The notes under the pieces were generated by a model, which was given only the letters and a program-made list of their open reading frames with translations, did not search any database and was not told the DNA's origin. A stretch of 64,000 bases of DNA, taken from positions 62,001 to 126,000 of the forward strand of contig NZ_JQBW01000005.1 of NCBI RefSeq assembly GCF_001437055.1, read 5' to 3'. The translations under genes were made by a program, and so were the position numbers. The DNA is from Limosilactobacillus secaliphilus. Its GTDB lineage: Bacteria; Bacillota; Bacilli; Lactobacillales; Lactobacillaceae. Of this stretch, positions 8,567-16,835 are shown piece after piece. Position 1 is the first letter of the stretch; every line of letters begins with the position of its first letter.

Positions 8567-9964
8567 TTAGAAGTTCAGCCGAATCTGCAGTGAACCAGTT
8601 TCAACTAAGCTGCCTAAGCACTTCATGGCTTCTTGGTAAGCTGCTTGCGCCGTCTCTTCGTTGGCTTCCTGCAGCTTCTTCTGCAAGCCTTCGCCAGTCA
8701 GCTTGGCAGCGGCTGGGTCAGTGGTCAACAGAACGTGGCGACCCTTAGCAATCGTTTCCCGCTTCAACGTCTCCAGAGTGGACTGATAACGTTGTGGGTG
8801 TTCATCGGCAATCGTTGCAATTGCATGGGTTACCCAGTAAATGTACTTGATGTTGAAGTGCAAGGTCGTGTCCCTGTAAACGGCTGGGGTGTCCAGAACG
8901 TTTGTGTAGAACGGTGCAATGCCGTTAAAGGCGTTTGGACCAAATGCCAACCAGCAGATACCGGCCATTTCCTTTGGCACATCGTTGCGAATCTGCAGAA
9001 TGTGGACTTCAGAGTTCCGCTGCAGACCAATTGGCCGGAAGGCGTGACGTTGAGCGTCCGTGCCTTGTGGGTTATAAGGGTCGTATGGCGTGTGTTGATA
9101 ACGAGAACTCAAAGCATACTTAACGTCCTCGATAGTCAACAGGTGCTCTGGCTTACGTGCAAATGGCAGGTTCGGGTTGTCCGGTGATTCTTCATCGCTT
9201 GGGTTGAAGAGTCTCTGAATGTACCATTGCCGCGGAATGTTGTAGCAGTAGTCAGAATCGTTGTGGCTGCCGAAGATGTGACGCAGGTTATAGCCGCCTT
9301 CGCCATCGATCTGCAGGTGGTGTTCAGTGATCATTTGTTCCAGATCGGCTGAGGCCATCGTGTCGTCGCTGGCAAAGTCGAAGTCGGTGATGCTGAACCA
9401 GTTCGGGGCAACCACATAGCAGTCGTCAGGAACCCGTTGTGCGGCCCAGTGGTGACCACCAATGGTTTCCATGTACCAAACCTCGTCCTTGTCGGAGAAG
9501 GCCACACCATTGGATTCATAGGTCCCGTACTTTTCCAGGTAGCTGCCTAACAGCTGAACCCCTTCGCGAGCGGAGTGGATGTATGGCAGAACAATGGTGA
9601 CAAAGTCTTCTTCACCGATCCCGGACTTAACCAGTGGGTCGATGCCTAAGATCCGTGAGTTGGTCGTGCTGGTTTCGGTAGCAGACATCGTTACGTTGTC
9701 AGCGTTGATGCCGGCTTCACCCCAGATCCCCATTTCCTTGGCCTTAGCCGGGATTTCAGGAACCGCGGTGTAACGCAGCGGATTGCCTGGCAGCTCAACT
9801 TCGCACTTTGAATTAATTGATTTATATTGACTTGGCTGGTCTTCTGGTTTAACCACGATGAAACGCTTTGGGTTGAAGGCGTGGAAGAAGTCTTCGTTCC
9901 GCGCTACCAACGTGGTCCCATCAGCAGTTGCTTTCTTACCAGCTAATACAGTCGTACATGGCAT
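8567..9964 (-). CDS. pepD: C69 family dipeptidase A
   Basis: A 465-aa cytoplasmic dipeptidase of peptidase family C69, an N-terminal-nucleophile hydrolase that splits a broad range of dipeptides during growth on peptides. The nucleophile is the Cys at position 3 in the N-terminal MPCTT, exposed after removal of the preceding residues. It is followed by the family element DGTTLVARNEDF. The full expected length is present. GGAGGG stands eight bases before the ATG. The gene is monocistronic and shares the rarA terminator. No signal peptide is visible. Confidence 0.92.
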   Translation of the reverse strand: MPCTTVLAGKKATADGTTLVARNEDFFHAFNPKRFIVVKPEDQPSQYKSINSKCEVELPGNPLRYTAVPEIPAKAKEMGIWGEAGINADNVTMSATETSTTNSRILGIDPLVKSGIGEEDFVTIVLPYIHSAREGVQLLGSYLEKYGTYESNGVAFSDKDEVWYMETIGGHHWAAQRVPDDCYVVAPNWFSITDFDFASDDTMASADLEQMITEHHLQIDGEGGYNLRHIFGSHNDSDYCYNIPRQWYIQRLFNPSDEESPDNPNLPFARKPEHLLTIEDVKYALSSRYQHTPYDPYNPQGTDAQRHAFRPIGLQRNSEVHILQIRNDVPKEMAGICWLAFGPNAFNGIAPFYTNVLDTPAVYRDTTLHFNIKYIYWVTHAIATIADEHPQRYQSTLETLKRETIAKGRHVLLTTDPAAAKLTGEGLQKKLQEANEETAQAAYQEAMKCLGSLVETGSLQIRLNF

Positions 9965-10103
9965 GTAATCACCCTCCTTGGGTAAATATTCAATCCTGTA
10001 ATTGCTTTCATTGTAGTTTAATCAAACGGTTTCAGCAAGGACTGTCTAGAATTAACTGTCCTAATCCAGTGCCAACCGGGATCCATGTCCAATTAGCTGG
10101 CCC

Positions 10104-11039
10104 TTACTTACTGTAGTCCTTGTTCTTCAAGTAGTGGATGGCCACCAGGAGGGCCAAAATGATGACCGCAAATATGATCCAAAAACCATAAACGTCATTC
10201 TTCCAAGGAATACCGCCCACGTTCATTCCCATGAGACCGGTGACCAATGCGCCAATGGCAATAATCAACCCGGCTGAATCCAGGAACTTCATCAAGTGGT
10301 TCAGGTTGTTGTCCATCATCCCAAGGAACAGGCCGCTGATGGATTCCAAGAGGTCCCGGCAGATATGGATCATCTTATTCAACCGGCGCTGTTTGGTCTG
10401 CATGGTTTGGACTTCCGTACTGTCCAAGCGGTTGGCCTGCAAAGAATTGGTAAAGGCCATCAACGCACTGGACTGATCATCCATCGTGTGCTCAAAGAAA
10501 ACCAGTTGGCGGGTTAAATCGGTAAGCTCACGCAGTTCCTGATTTTCGATCGTGGCGTTGGCCGCTTGATCCAGACGGTCAATCTCCGGCTTGTAGGCCC
10601 GCAGCCCGTCCATCAAGTGGTCTTGCCAGTAGTTGACTAAATGGTTGACCAACTGCAACGGCTGGTCGCTTTCATCTAAGTGATGGGAGATGACCTCCCG
10701 CGCCGAAGACCAATCGGCGGTGCAGACCAGCAGCTGGTGTTGGTTAAAAATCATAATTGCCGGCGACAACTGGTCCTCAATGGTCTTACGGGTGGCGATG
10801 AAGTCATAGACAACCAGCAAGTAGGCGTCCGGCATCCGATCGCTGTAAAGGCGGTGAAAACGTGAAACCTCCTCCGCCGAGTTGGCATAGTCAAACGTAA
10901 TGGGCTCCAAGTTCAGCTGAGCACAAACATGTTCCCGCTCTTGGGTGGTCGGGTTGCTCATTAAGATCAGGTTGGCTCCCCGGGTGCCGCCATTGGTTTC
11001 GATCAGTTGACGGTCCCTTAATCGGTAGGTTTTAAGCAT
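10104..11039 (-). CDS. CorA-family magnesium/divalent cation transporter
   Basis: A 311-aa inner-membrane channel of the CorA (2-TM-GxN) family. The long N-terminal cytoplasmic region is helical and acidic. Two C-terminal membrane helices enclose the signature GMN at about residues 271-273 (GLMGMNVGGIPW). The start at 11039 (MLKTYR) is favoured because AGGAAG lies nine bases upstream, whereas the GTG at 11048 is almost on top of it. Mg2+, Co2+ or Ni2+ uptake is the family role; specificity is not shown. It stands alone, with a long non-coding region upstream. Confidence 0.88.
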   Translation of the reverse strand: MLKTYRLRDRQLIETNGGTRGANLILMSNPTTQEREHVCAQLNLEPITFDYANSAEEVSRFHRLYSDRMPDAYLLVVYDFIATRKTIEDQLSPAIMIFNQHQLLVCTADWSSAREVISHHLDESDQPLQLVNHLVNYWQDHLMDGLRAYKPEIDRLDQAANATIENQELRELTDLTRQLVFFEHTMDDQSSALMAFTNSLQANRLDSTEVQTMQTKQRRLNKMIHICRDLLESISGLFLGMMDNNLNHLMKFLDSAGLIIAIGALVTGLMGMNVGGIPWKNDVYGFWIIFAVIILALLVAIHYLKNKDYSK

Positions 11040-11048
11040 GATTTTCAC

Positions 11049-11420
11049 TTCCTTTACTTACACATACTGATACTTTTTATTATACCGTTTTACGCTTTCC
11101 GCCTCCTTTTTCCTGCCCGTTTTGGGCACAATTGCAGATTAACTTTAGGAATTTTTATAAAATGTTCACGTGTTCTGTTGATAATTTGTGAATGTCATCA
11201 GCAAATGACCACCCTATTGTTTATTAGCGTACAAAATATTACACATTTTAGCGGAAATTTGCCGGCTGATTGTCCAAAGGAACTAATCTTTTTACCTTAC
11301 CATCGATTACGGTCGTTTTCGCCCGCCATTAAAACGAACTAATAATCAATTCCTTAATTTTCTCTCTCAATTTTTTAATATTGTCCGTTATGGATTCACC
11401 CCCAAGAAACAATTTGGTTA
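11049..11420. other. Long AT-rich intergenic region without a gene
   Basis: About 370 bases between corA and the cystine-importer promoter. I see no supported reading frame, hairpin terminator or repeat here. It may hold the corA promoter on the minus strand near 11050-11100. Confidence 0.5.
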
Positions 11421-11459
11421 TTGACTTTTAGTAAGACGGCGTTTAACGTATGTTATAAT
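11421..11459 (+). promoter_or_regulatory. Promoter and candidate operator of the cystine-type ABC operon
   Basis: An extended -10 (TGTTATAAT) ends at 11459. It overlaps a near-palindromic box TAACGTATGTTA (11444-11455). TTGACT lies 17 bases before the box, at 11421-11426. The same TTGACW-N17-TAACGTAYGTTATAA layout recurs before the second binding-protein gene at 17011-17048 on the other strand. Confidence 0.65.
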
Positions 11460-11465
11460 CTTTTT

Positions 11466-11627
11466 CGTTAAAAATTGATGAGAATCTTTTAATTTCTGTT
11501 TCAGTACAGCGAGCCCTAAATGATGAGAACGGGTCTGGAAGGGAAAACTCCTAATTCAAATCACTCCATTGTGGTAGGAGGTTCCTATTAATGTGTGACG
11601 TATCTTTGTGATGGGGGTTGTTAATCA
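11466..11627 (+). promoter_or_regulatory. Structured 5' leader (T-box stem I-like, unassigned)
   Basis: A roughly 160-base leader. It contains AGCGAGCCC followed by ATGATGAGAACGGG, which resembles the distal part of a T-box stem I, but the canonical TGGNACCGCG element is absent. Further on, CTCCTA (11548-11553) can pair with TAGGAG (11575-11580), hiding the ribosome-binding site of a six-codon open frame. A riboswitch-like or tRNA-sensing role is inferred. Confidence 0.45.
11591..11611 (+). CDS. Candidate six-codon leader peptide (MCDVSL)
   Basis: ATG TGT GAC GTA TCT TTG TGA, preceded nine bases upstream by a strong TAGGAGG. It ends 16 bases before the permease start. The second codon is cysteine, which fits a cysteine/cystine importer behind it. 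No protein evidence is possible at this size. It may act as an upstream open frame whose translation controls the operon. Confidence 0.45.
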   Translation: MCDVSL

Positions 11628-12335
11628 ATGTGGGAAATTGTACGCGAATCAATACCGCAGTTACTATCTGCGGGTTTTAAGTACACAATTCCGTTAGCAA
11701 TCATTTCGTTTGCGATCGGGTTGGTATTAGCATTGCTAAGTGCTTTAACGCGGCTGTCACAAAAAAGTGGCGCCTTCTTGATCCTTAAAGCAATCGTCCG
11801 TTTCTATGTTTGGCTGTTCCGGTCAACGCCATTACTGGTTCAGTTATTCATCGTCTTCTTCGGACTGCCATACCTGAAAATTAAAGGAATCTTGCCACAT
11901 GGTGTGCGGATGCATCCCTTTACCGCCGGGATCATCACCTTCTCCTTGAACACCGGTGCCTATGCTTCCGAAACCATCCGGGCGTCCATTTCGGCGGTCC
12001 CGGTTGGTCAATGGGAAGCTGCCAGTGCGATTGGGATGACACGCCTGCAGACAATCTGGCGGGTGATCTTGCCACAAGCATTTCGGATCGCCCTGCCACC
12101 GCTGTCAAACTCCTTCATCAGTCTGGTGAAGGACACCTCGTTGGCCGCTTCCATTACCATCATGGAAATGTTCGAAGTCAGCCAGCAAATTGCGGCCGAA
12201 AACTACCAGCCACTGCTGATGTACTCGCTGGTCGCTGTCATCTACGCGTTGTTCACGAGTGTCCTGTCTTACCTGCAAGGTTGGCTGGAACACTACTTTA
12301 ACCACGAAGTAAACGCAAAGAAGGTGAACTCATGA
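11628..12335 (+). CDS. Polar amino acid (cystine-type) ABC transporter permease
   Basis: A 235-aa membrane permease of the His/Glu/Gln/Arg family. About five membrane helices are visible. The EAA loop contact for the ATPase is present as EAASAIGMTRLQTIWRVILPQAFR. It is the first gene of a permease-ATPase-binding protein operon. The stop overlaps the ATPase start (ATGA type), showing tight coupling. A GGGGG tract ten bases upstream serves as ribosome-binding site. Cystine as substrate is inferred from the BspA-like binding protein encoded two genes later. Confidence 0.88.
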   Translation: MWEIVRESIPQLLSAGFKYTIPLAIISFAIGLVLALLSALTRLSQKSGAFLILKAIVRFYVWLFRSTPLLVQLFIVFFGLPYLKIKGILPHGVRMHPFTAGIITFSLNTGAYASETIRASISAVPVGQWEAASAIGMTRLQTIWRVILPQAFRIALPPLSNSFISLVKDTSLAASITIMEMFEVSQQIAAENYQPLLMYSLVAVIYALFTSVLSYLQGWLEHYFNHEVNAKKVNS

Positions 12336-13078
12336 AGTTAACCAATATCAATAAGAGTTTCGGCGATAACCATGTCTTGCAGGATATCAGCCTGGACTTT
12401 CCGGAACACAAGACAACGGTCATGGTTGGTCCATCGGGTTCCGGGAAGTCAACCATCTTGCGGTCATTGAACCTGCTGGGAATGCCTGACAGTGGACATT
12501 ATGACTTCGACGATTTTCATCTGGACTTTTCACAAAAAATTACTAATAAACAGAAGCTGGCCGTTCGCCGGTCAACGGGGATGGTCTTCCAAGACTATAA
12601 CCTTTTCCCTAACCACACCGTGTTGGGCAACGTCATTGAGGGCCCAACCCAAGTGCTGAAACAGCCGCGTGAACAGGCCATTGCAACGGCCAAGGACCTT
12701 CTCAACAAGGTGGGCCTGAGTGGTTACGAGAAACACTATCCGAACCAGTTGTCTGGTGGACAGGCGCAACGGGTGGCCATCGCCCGGGCACTGGCCATGC
12801 ATCCGAAATACATCCTGCTCGATGAACCGACGTCCGCTTTGGACCCGGAACTGGAACAGGAAGTATTGCGGGTTCTGCTCCAGTTAGCTCATGAAAAACA
12901 GTCAATGGTTGTCGTAACTCACAACATGATCTTTGCGCAACGAGTAGCCAACAAGATTATCTTCGTTGAGCATGGTCAGATCCTTTATGACGGTGATCCT
13001 AAAGAGTTCTTCTCCCCGGATAACCCGAATGAACGGATTCGCAAGTTTATCGCATCAATGACAATGAAGAACTTATAA
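12332..13078 (+). CDS. Amino acid ABC transporter ATP-binding protein
   Basis: A 248-aa cytoplasmic ATPase of the polar amino-acid uptake family. Walker A is GPSGSGKST at residues 33-41, the signature is [15 protein letters not shown] and Walker B is [14 protein letters not shown]. The His switch is in VVVTHNM. It starts inside the last codons of the permease gene and is followed 16 bases later by the binding-protein gene. Length is typical of GlnQ/ArtP/TcyC-type subunits. It energises the importer. Confidence 0.93.
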   Translation: MKLTNINKSFGDNHVLQDISLDFPEHKTTVMVGPSGSGKSTILRSLNLLGMPDSGHYDFDDFHLDFSQKITNKQKLAVRRSTGMVFQDYNLFPNHTVLGNVIEGPTQVLKQPREQAIATAKDLLNKVGLSGYEKHYPNQLSGGQAQRVAIARALAMHPKYILLDEPTSALDPELEQEVLRVLLQLAHEKQSMVVVTHNMIFAQRVANKIIFVEHGQILYDGDPKEFFSPDNPNERIRKFIASMTMKNL

Positions 13079-13094
13079 TTACGAGGTGTCGAAT

Positions 13095-13898
13095 ATGAAG
13101 TTTTTGAAGAAGTTATCGATTGCGGCTGCCGCCCTGCTGATGGCTGGCGCCACTGTTGTTCCTGCTGCCACCGCCCATGCGGCCTCCTCATCAGTCAACT
13201 CTGAACTGGTGCACAAGGGTCAGTTAACCATCGGGACGGAAGGTACTTTTAGCCCTTATTCATTCCGTAAGAACAGCAAGCTGACTGGTTTTGAAGTCGA
13301 CTTAGGCAAGGCCGTGGCCAAGAAGATGGGCTTAAAGGCCAAGATCGTGCCGACCAAGTGGGACTCACTGTTAGCCGGGGTCAACTCCGATAAGTTCGAC
13401 GTCATCATGGATGGGATTACCGTTACAGCTAAGCGGCGCAAGCACTACGCCTTCTCCAGCATTTACCTGAAGGTGCCATTCGTCCTGATTCAAAAGAAGA
13501 ATGGTAAGCTGAACAGCCTGGATGACATCAAGGGCCACAAGATCATCGGCCCAGTTGGTTCTAACTACGCTATGATCATTAAGAAGTTCGGCGGCAAGCT
13601 GGTTCAAGACGATGGTAACTTTGGGACGACCCTGAGTCTGTTGAAGCAAGGTCGTGGTGAAGCCACTATCGATGACGAAGGTGCTTGGAAGGCCTACACG
13701 GCTGACCACCAGACCAAGGGCTTAAAGGCTACGACCATCCCAACTGACCAGGCGGCTGATGAAGTCGGGGCCGCCTTCTCCAAGAAGGACAAGGCTACTC
13801 GCAAGGCCTTCAACAAGGCACTGGACGAATTACGTCAGGACGGGACCATTACCAAGCTCTCCAAAAAGTACTTCGGCAAGGATGTTTCAGTTAAGTAA
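13095..13898 (+). CDS. BspA/MapA-type amino acid (cystine) binding protein, no lipobox
   Basis: A 267-aa extracellular substrate-binding protein of family 3. ATG 13095 is chosen over GTG 13086 because GAGGTG lies six bases before it. The N-terminus is a classic Sec signal (KKLSIAAAALLMAGATVV) with a probable AHA-A cleavage site and no lipobox cysteine, so it is not lipid-anchored. The mature protein is rich in lysine. This matches the BspA (L. fermentum, cystine binding) and MapA/CnBP (L. reuteri, mucus and collagen adhesion) group, which stay on the wall by charge. Cystine as ligand is known for BspA and inferred here. It is the last gene of the ABC operon and closed by a terminator. Confidence 0.85.
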   Translation: MKFLKKLSIAAAALLMAGATVVPAATAHAASSSVNSELVHKGQLTIGTEGTFSPYSFRKNSKLTGFEVDLGKAVAKKMGLKAKIVPTKWDSLLAGVNSDKFDVIMDGITVTAKRRKHYAFSSIYLKVPFVLIQKKNGKLNSLDDIKGHKIIGPVGSNYAMIIKKFGGKLVQDDGNFGTTLSLLKQGRGEATIDDEGAWKAYTADHQTKGLKATTIPTDQAADEVGAAFSKKDKATRKAFNKALDELRQDGTITKLSKKYFGKDVSVK

Positions 13899-13920
13899 TC
13901 ACGATTAACTAATACGAATA

Positions 13921-13957
13921 AACCGCAGCTAGTTTCTTCACTGGCTGCGGTTTTTTA
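13921..13957 (+). terminator. Terminator of the cystine-type ABC operon
   Basis: Nine-base arms AACCGCAGC (13921-13929) and GCTGCGGTT (13944-13952) followed by a run of T. Confidence 0.88.
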
Positions 13958-13964
13958 TACCCAA

Positions 13965-13998
13965 AAGCGCCCGCCAACATATCTGGCGGACGCTTGTT
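13965..13998 (-). terminator. Terminator of the L,D-transpeptidase gene
   Basis: GC-rich hairpin with CCGCCA/TGGCGG core, with arms at about 13965-13976 and 13984-13995. It lies just past the stop of the minus-strand gene. The T run on that strand is short (CTTTTG). Confidence 0.65.
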
Positions 13999-14014
13999 TT
14001 CGTTTAGTAATGAT

Positions 14015-14629
14015 TTATTTGTCAACGACGACCACTTTGGTCCCAGGCTTAACATTTTCGTAAATCCACTTAGCATCAGGAATGGTCAAACGAATGCAGC
14101 CGTGCGAAGCGGTAGACTTGCCCAGCTTAGCGGCTTCCTTCTTGATGTAGTGGTTGTGTGCGTCAACCGGCACTGAGTGAAACAGGTAAGCCCCATTGCC
14201 ATTCCAAGAGGTGTAGTAATTACCACCCTCCTTTACATCAGAACTAAAGAAGTGTTTCCCACGTTGACTCTGCACGTGGAACGTCCCCGTTGGCGTCATG
14301 CTCTTCTTTTTACCGGTCTTTTTGTCAGTCCGATACTGGCCAGCAGAACAATACATGGTGTAGATCACATGATTGCCGTCATATAAGTAAACTCGGTTCT
14401 TGCTGATGTTGACCTTCATCCAGAAATTCTTGACCTGCTTTAAGTCCGGGTAAGGTTTCGTTTCGGAAGGTTTTTTGTAGTTAATCGGTTTCCGCATGGC
14501 GGAGCTGGCCTGAGCGACCGTCACCATACTATTAGTGACACCATGGTTGATTACTGGGGCCAATCCCAAACCAGCCACCATTGCCGCGGTTGATAGGCAA
14601 CAAATAACGTTTTTGCGATTCAATTTCAC
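14015..14629 (-). CDS. L,D-transpeptidase (YkuD domain), secreted
   Basis: A 204-aa exported cell-wall enzyme. An N-terminal signal-like hydrophobic stretch (VICCLSTAAMVAGLGLA) is followed by a YkuD catalytic domain. The catalytic motif SHGCIRL places His176 and nucleophile Cys178. The upstream PTGTF and AYLFHSVP elements of the fold are also seen. Such enzymes make 3-3 peptide cross-links or attach surface polymers; in lactobacilli some act as carboxypeptidases instead. It is monocistronic. A Cys-Cys pair sits in the signal region, but the context is not a clear lipobox. Confidence 0.9.
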   Translation of the reverse strand: MKLNRKNVICCLSTAAMVAGLGLAPVINHGVTNSMVTVAQASSAMRKPINYKKPSETKPYPDLKQVKNFWMKVNISKNRVYLYDGNHVIYTMYCSAGQYRTDKKTGKKKSMTPTGTFHVQSQRGKHFFSSDVKEGGNYYTSWNGNGAYLFHSVPVDAHNHYIKKEAAKLGKSTASHGCIRLTIPDAKWIYENVKPGTKVVVVDK

Positions 14630-14700
14630 GATTTAATCCCCTTTATGAACTCGTTGATCATTGATCAGCCAATTTCAGTGACTCTATTATACTAACTCAT

Positions 14701-15867
14701 TTAAAACGATCTGACTTGCTTTATTAAGAACAAGCGCATACCTGGATTATTTCCCGGGTGTGCCTTCAAGAAGTTGACAAAGTCACCGTACACTTGTGGT
14801 CTTTCTTTGGCAGGCACACCCCGCCAGGCCGTAACATCCGCGTCATCACCAGCCGCAACGATTTCGGCGAACGGGCCGCCCTGATCGTAGTCATATGGAT
14901 AAACCCAGTACTGTTTGCTTTGGCGTCGAATGTCACTGTCACGCGGTTGCTCCACATCTAAACGACGGTGGCTGCCACGGTAACCCGCCGGAACGTGGTA
15001 AACCCCATAGGGAATTCCATAGTTGAAGGACTCGGTATTGGCCACCTCTTTGAGTTCAGCCAGTGAATAATGTGCCGGGTTGGCATCAATTCTGCCATCC
15101 GCCAGCTGACGATAAACATTCCATTCGCTGACAAAACGGCCTGAATCAATGTCAACGATGAACTCAATCATCCGCGCATCGTTTAGTTGACTAGCCATCG
15201 AATCCCGCATGAGCTGGACCTTCATGTTGTGCGGATAATCAAAGTCATCGTGATACCTGTTATGAAAGTTGGCGCCGGTTTGGTAGTCCAAGTCAATCTC
15301 GTGGTCTTGGCAATATTGCAACAGCCGATCATAGTCGCTGGCATTGGCGGGCATTGCGTCATGACGATAGTGGCGGATGAAATTGATCACCTGCCGGTCC
15401 AAGTAACAACGAAATAGGTGCATTTGGCGGCCTAGAGCATCGATTTTGAGCCCCATCGGCGTCGGATAGGCAGCCACCACCAAATCCCTGAGATACGGAA
15501 AAAACGCGCTCTGTGGGCTCAACATCTCAGCCAACTGGTAATTGCTTTCGTTTAACTGCAGGAAGCCGTACTCGTCAATTGTTGTTTGTAAATGACGGTT
15601 CAACATCAGATTGAGCTTGGCTGCAGGAGTCTGCCGGCTGACCTTCAACAGGTTTATGTATGGATCACTGCCCACCACATGCACGGATTGAAAAAGTTCA
15701 GTCAAGTCGGCAGTCACTTGCGCCGTCAGCAAATAGGCATGACAAGCAGACTGATCCCAACCTTCTGTGATCAGTTGTCGATATTGATGCCAAAGAGTCT
15801 CATCTGCGTGACGCAACAGGCAGCGGTTCTGCCAGTAACGCCACAGGTTGATTAAGTGGTTAAACAT
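14701..15867 (-). CDS. Conserved-looking protein of unknown function
   Basis: A 388-aa soluble protein I cannot assign with confidence. ATG 15867 is chosen because GGAGGT stands four bases upstream; an in-frame TTG at 15882 lies before that site. There is no signal peptide or strong membrane segment. The N-terminal 100 residues are helical and rich in Leu, His and Gln. The C-terminal third holds aromatic-rich segments such as IEFIVDIDSGRFVSEWN and YWVYPYDYDQGG. It may belong to the DUF3114 group, which is only a recollection of pattern. A terminator hairpin lies only eight bases before its ribosome-binding site, so expression is probably attenuated. Confidence 0.55.
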   Translation of the reverse strand: MFNHLINLWRYWQNRCLLRHADETLWHQYRQLITEGWDQSACHAYLLTAQVTADLTELFQSVHVVGSDPYINLLKVSRQTPAAKLNLMLNRHLQTTIDEYGFLQLNESNYQLAEMLSPQSAFFPYLRDLVVAAYPTPMGLKIDALGRQMHLFRCYLDRQVINFIRHYRHDAMPANASDYDRLLQYCQDHEIDLDYQTGANFHNRYHDDFDYPHNMKVQLMRDSMASQLNDARMIEFIVDIDSGRFVSEWNVYRQLADGRIDANPAHYSLAELKEVANTESFNYGIPYGVYHVPAGYRGSHRRLDVEQPRDSDIRRQSKQYWVYPYDYDQGGPFAEIVAAGDDADVTAWRGVPAKERPQVYGDFVNFLKAHPGNNPGMRLFLIKQVRSF

Positions 15868-15879
15868 GTTGACCTCCAG

Positions 15880-15980
15880 CAAAAAGGGACCCCTGCTCTC
15901 CAGGAGTCCCTAATTTAAACGTTAAACGCATCGTCGGGGCCGTCCTAGCATCGCAGCATGCTAAAACTATAACATAGCTG
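15880..15980 (-). promoter_or_regulatory. Short leader with intrinsic terminator (attenuator) before the unknown gene
   Basis: On the minus strand an extended -10 (TGTTATAGT, about 15967-15975) is followed by a small hairpin TAGCAT/ATGCTA (about 15945-15963). Then a ten-base-arm hairpin (15901-15910 with 15886-15895) is followed by TTTTT, and the GGAGGT of the gene comes next. A full terminator inside the leader implies conditional read-through. Confidence 0.55.
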
Positions 15981-16019
15981 CCAACTGGTGCCCACCAACT
16001 AGCATGGCTTCGACAACAC

Positions 16020-16820
16020 TTACTTAGTCATATCGCGTCCGAAGTACTTCTTAGAAATCTTTGCTAAAGTTCCATCCTTGCGTAATTCATCCAATGCCTT
16101 GTTGAAGGACTTGCGTAGTGCAGGGTTCTTCTTGTTGAAGGCAGCGGCAATCCGGTCAGAATCTTCATCCTTAGAAACGTTCACGGCCTTGAGCCCCTTC
16201 GTCTGGTGGTTGGCGGTGTATGCTTGCCAACCTTGTTCATCGGTCAGTGTGGCTTCACCGCGTCCCTGTCTAACCAAACTCAAGTGAGTGGCAAAGTTAC
16301 CGTCGTCTTGAACTAACTCGCCGCCCCACTTGTGGATGACAGCGGCGTTAGTAGTACCAACCCCGGCAACAATCTTCTTACCCTTGATCTGCTTCAGGCT
16401 GGTTAACTTGCCATTCTTCTTTTGAATCAGAACAAATGGTGAATTGTCGTAAACCTTTGAAAAGGCATAGTGCTTCTGCCGATCTTTGGTAATGCAAACA
16501 CCATTCATAATGACGTCAAACTTGCCAGAGTTAACGCCGGCCAGCAGCGAGTCCCATTTGGCAGGAACAAATTTGGCTTTCAGGCCCATCTTTTTCGCAA
16601 CGGCTTTACCTAATTCAACCTCAAAGCCGGTCAGTTTGCCGTTTTTACGATAGGAGTAGGGTTTAAAGGTTCCCTCGGTCCCGATAGTCAGTTCGCCCTT
16701 GTGGATCAATTCAGAGTTGACCTCTGACGATGCCGCATGGGCATTCAATGCTGGCACGACTGTTGCAAAGCTCAGCAGCAAGGCAGCAGCCATAATTGAT
16801 AATTTACGCCAAATCTTCAA
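16020..16820 (-). CDS. Second BspA/MapA-type binding protein, orphan, TTG start
   Basis: A 266-aa family-3 substrate-binding protein closely related to the product of the gene at 13095. The TTG at 16820 is chosen because the resulting MKIWRKLSIMAAALL aligns with MKFLKKLSIAAAALL of the paralogue and AGGTGG lies six bases upstream. The signal peptide ends at NAHA-A and again lacks a lipobox cysteine. The mature part begins SEVNSELIHKGELTIGTEG. No permease or ATPase accompanies it, so it may share the importer at 11.6-13.1 kb or act mainly as a surface adhesin. Both loci carry the same promoter box. A single Cys (GVCITK) in this copy is absent from the paralogue. Confidence 0.85.
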   Translation of the reverse strand: MKIWRKLSIMAAALLLSFATVVPALNAHAASSEVNSELIHKGELTIGTEGTFKPYSYRKNGKLTGFEVELGKAVAKKMGLKAKFVPAKWDSLLAGVNSGKFDVIMNGVCITKDRQKHYAFSKVYDNSPFVLIQKKNGKLTSLKQIKGKKIVAGVGTTNAAVIHKWGGELVQDDGNFATHLSLVRQGRGEATLTDEQGWQAYTANHQTKGLKAVNVSKDEDSDRIAAAFNKKNPALRKSFNKALDELRKDGTLAKISKKYFGRDMTK

Positions 16821-16835
16821 TTTGCTCCACCTCAA

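Noticed and set aside
11466-11627. Calling the importer leader a standard T-box
   Set aside because: The defining TGGNACCGCG element and a terminator/antiterminator pair are absent; only part of stem I resembles a T-box.
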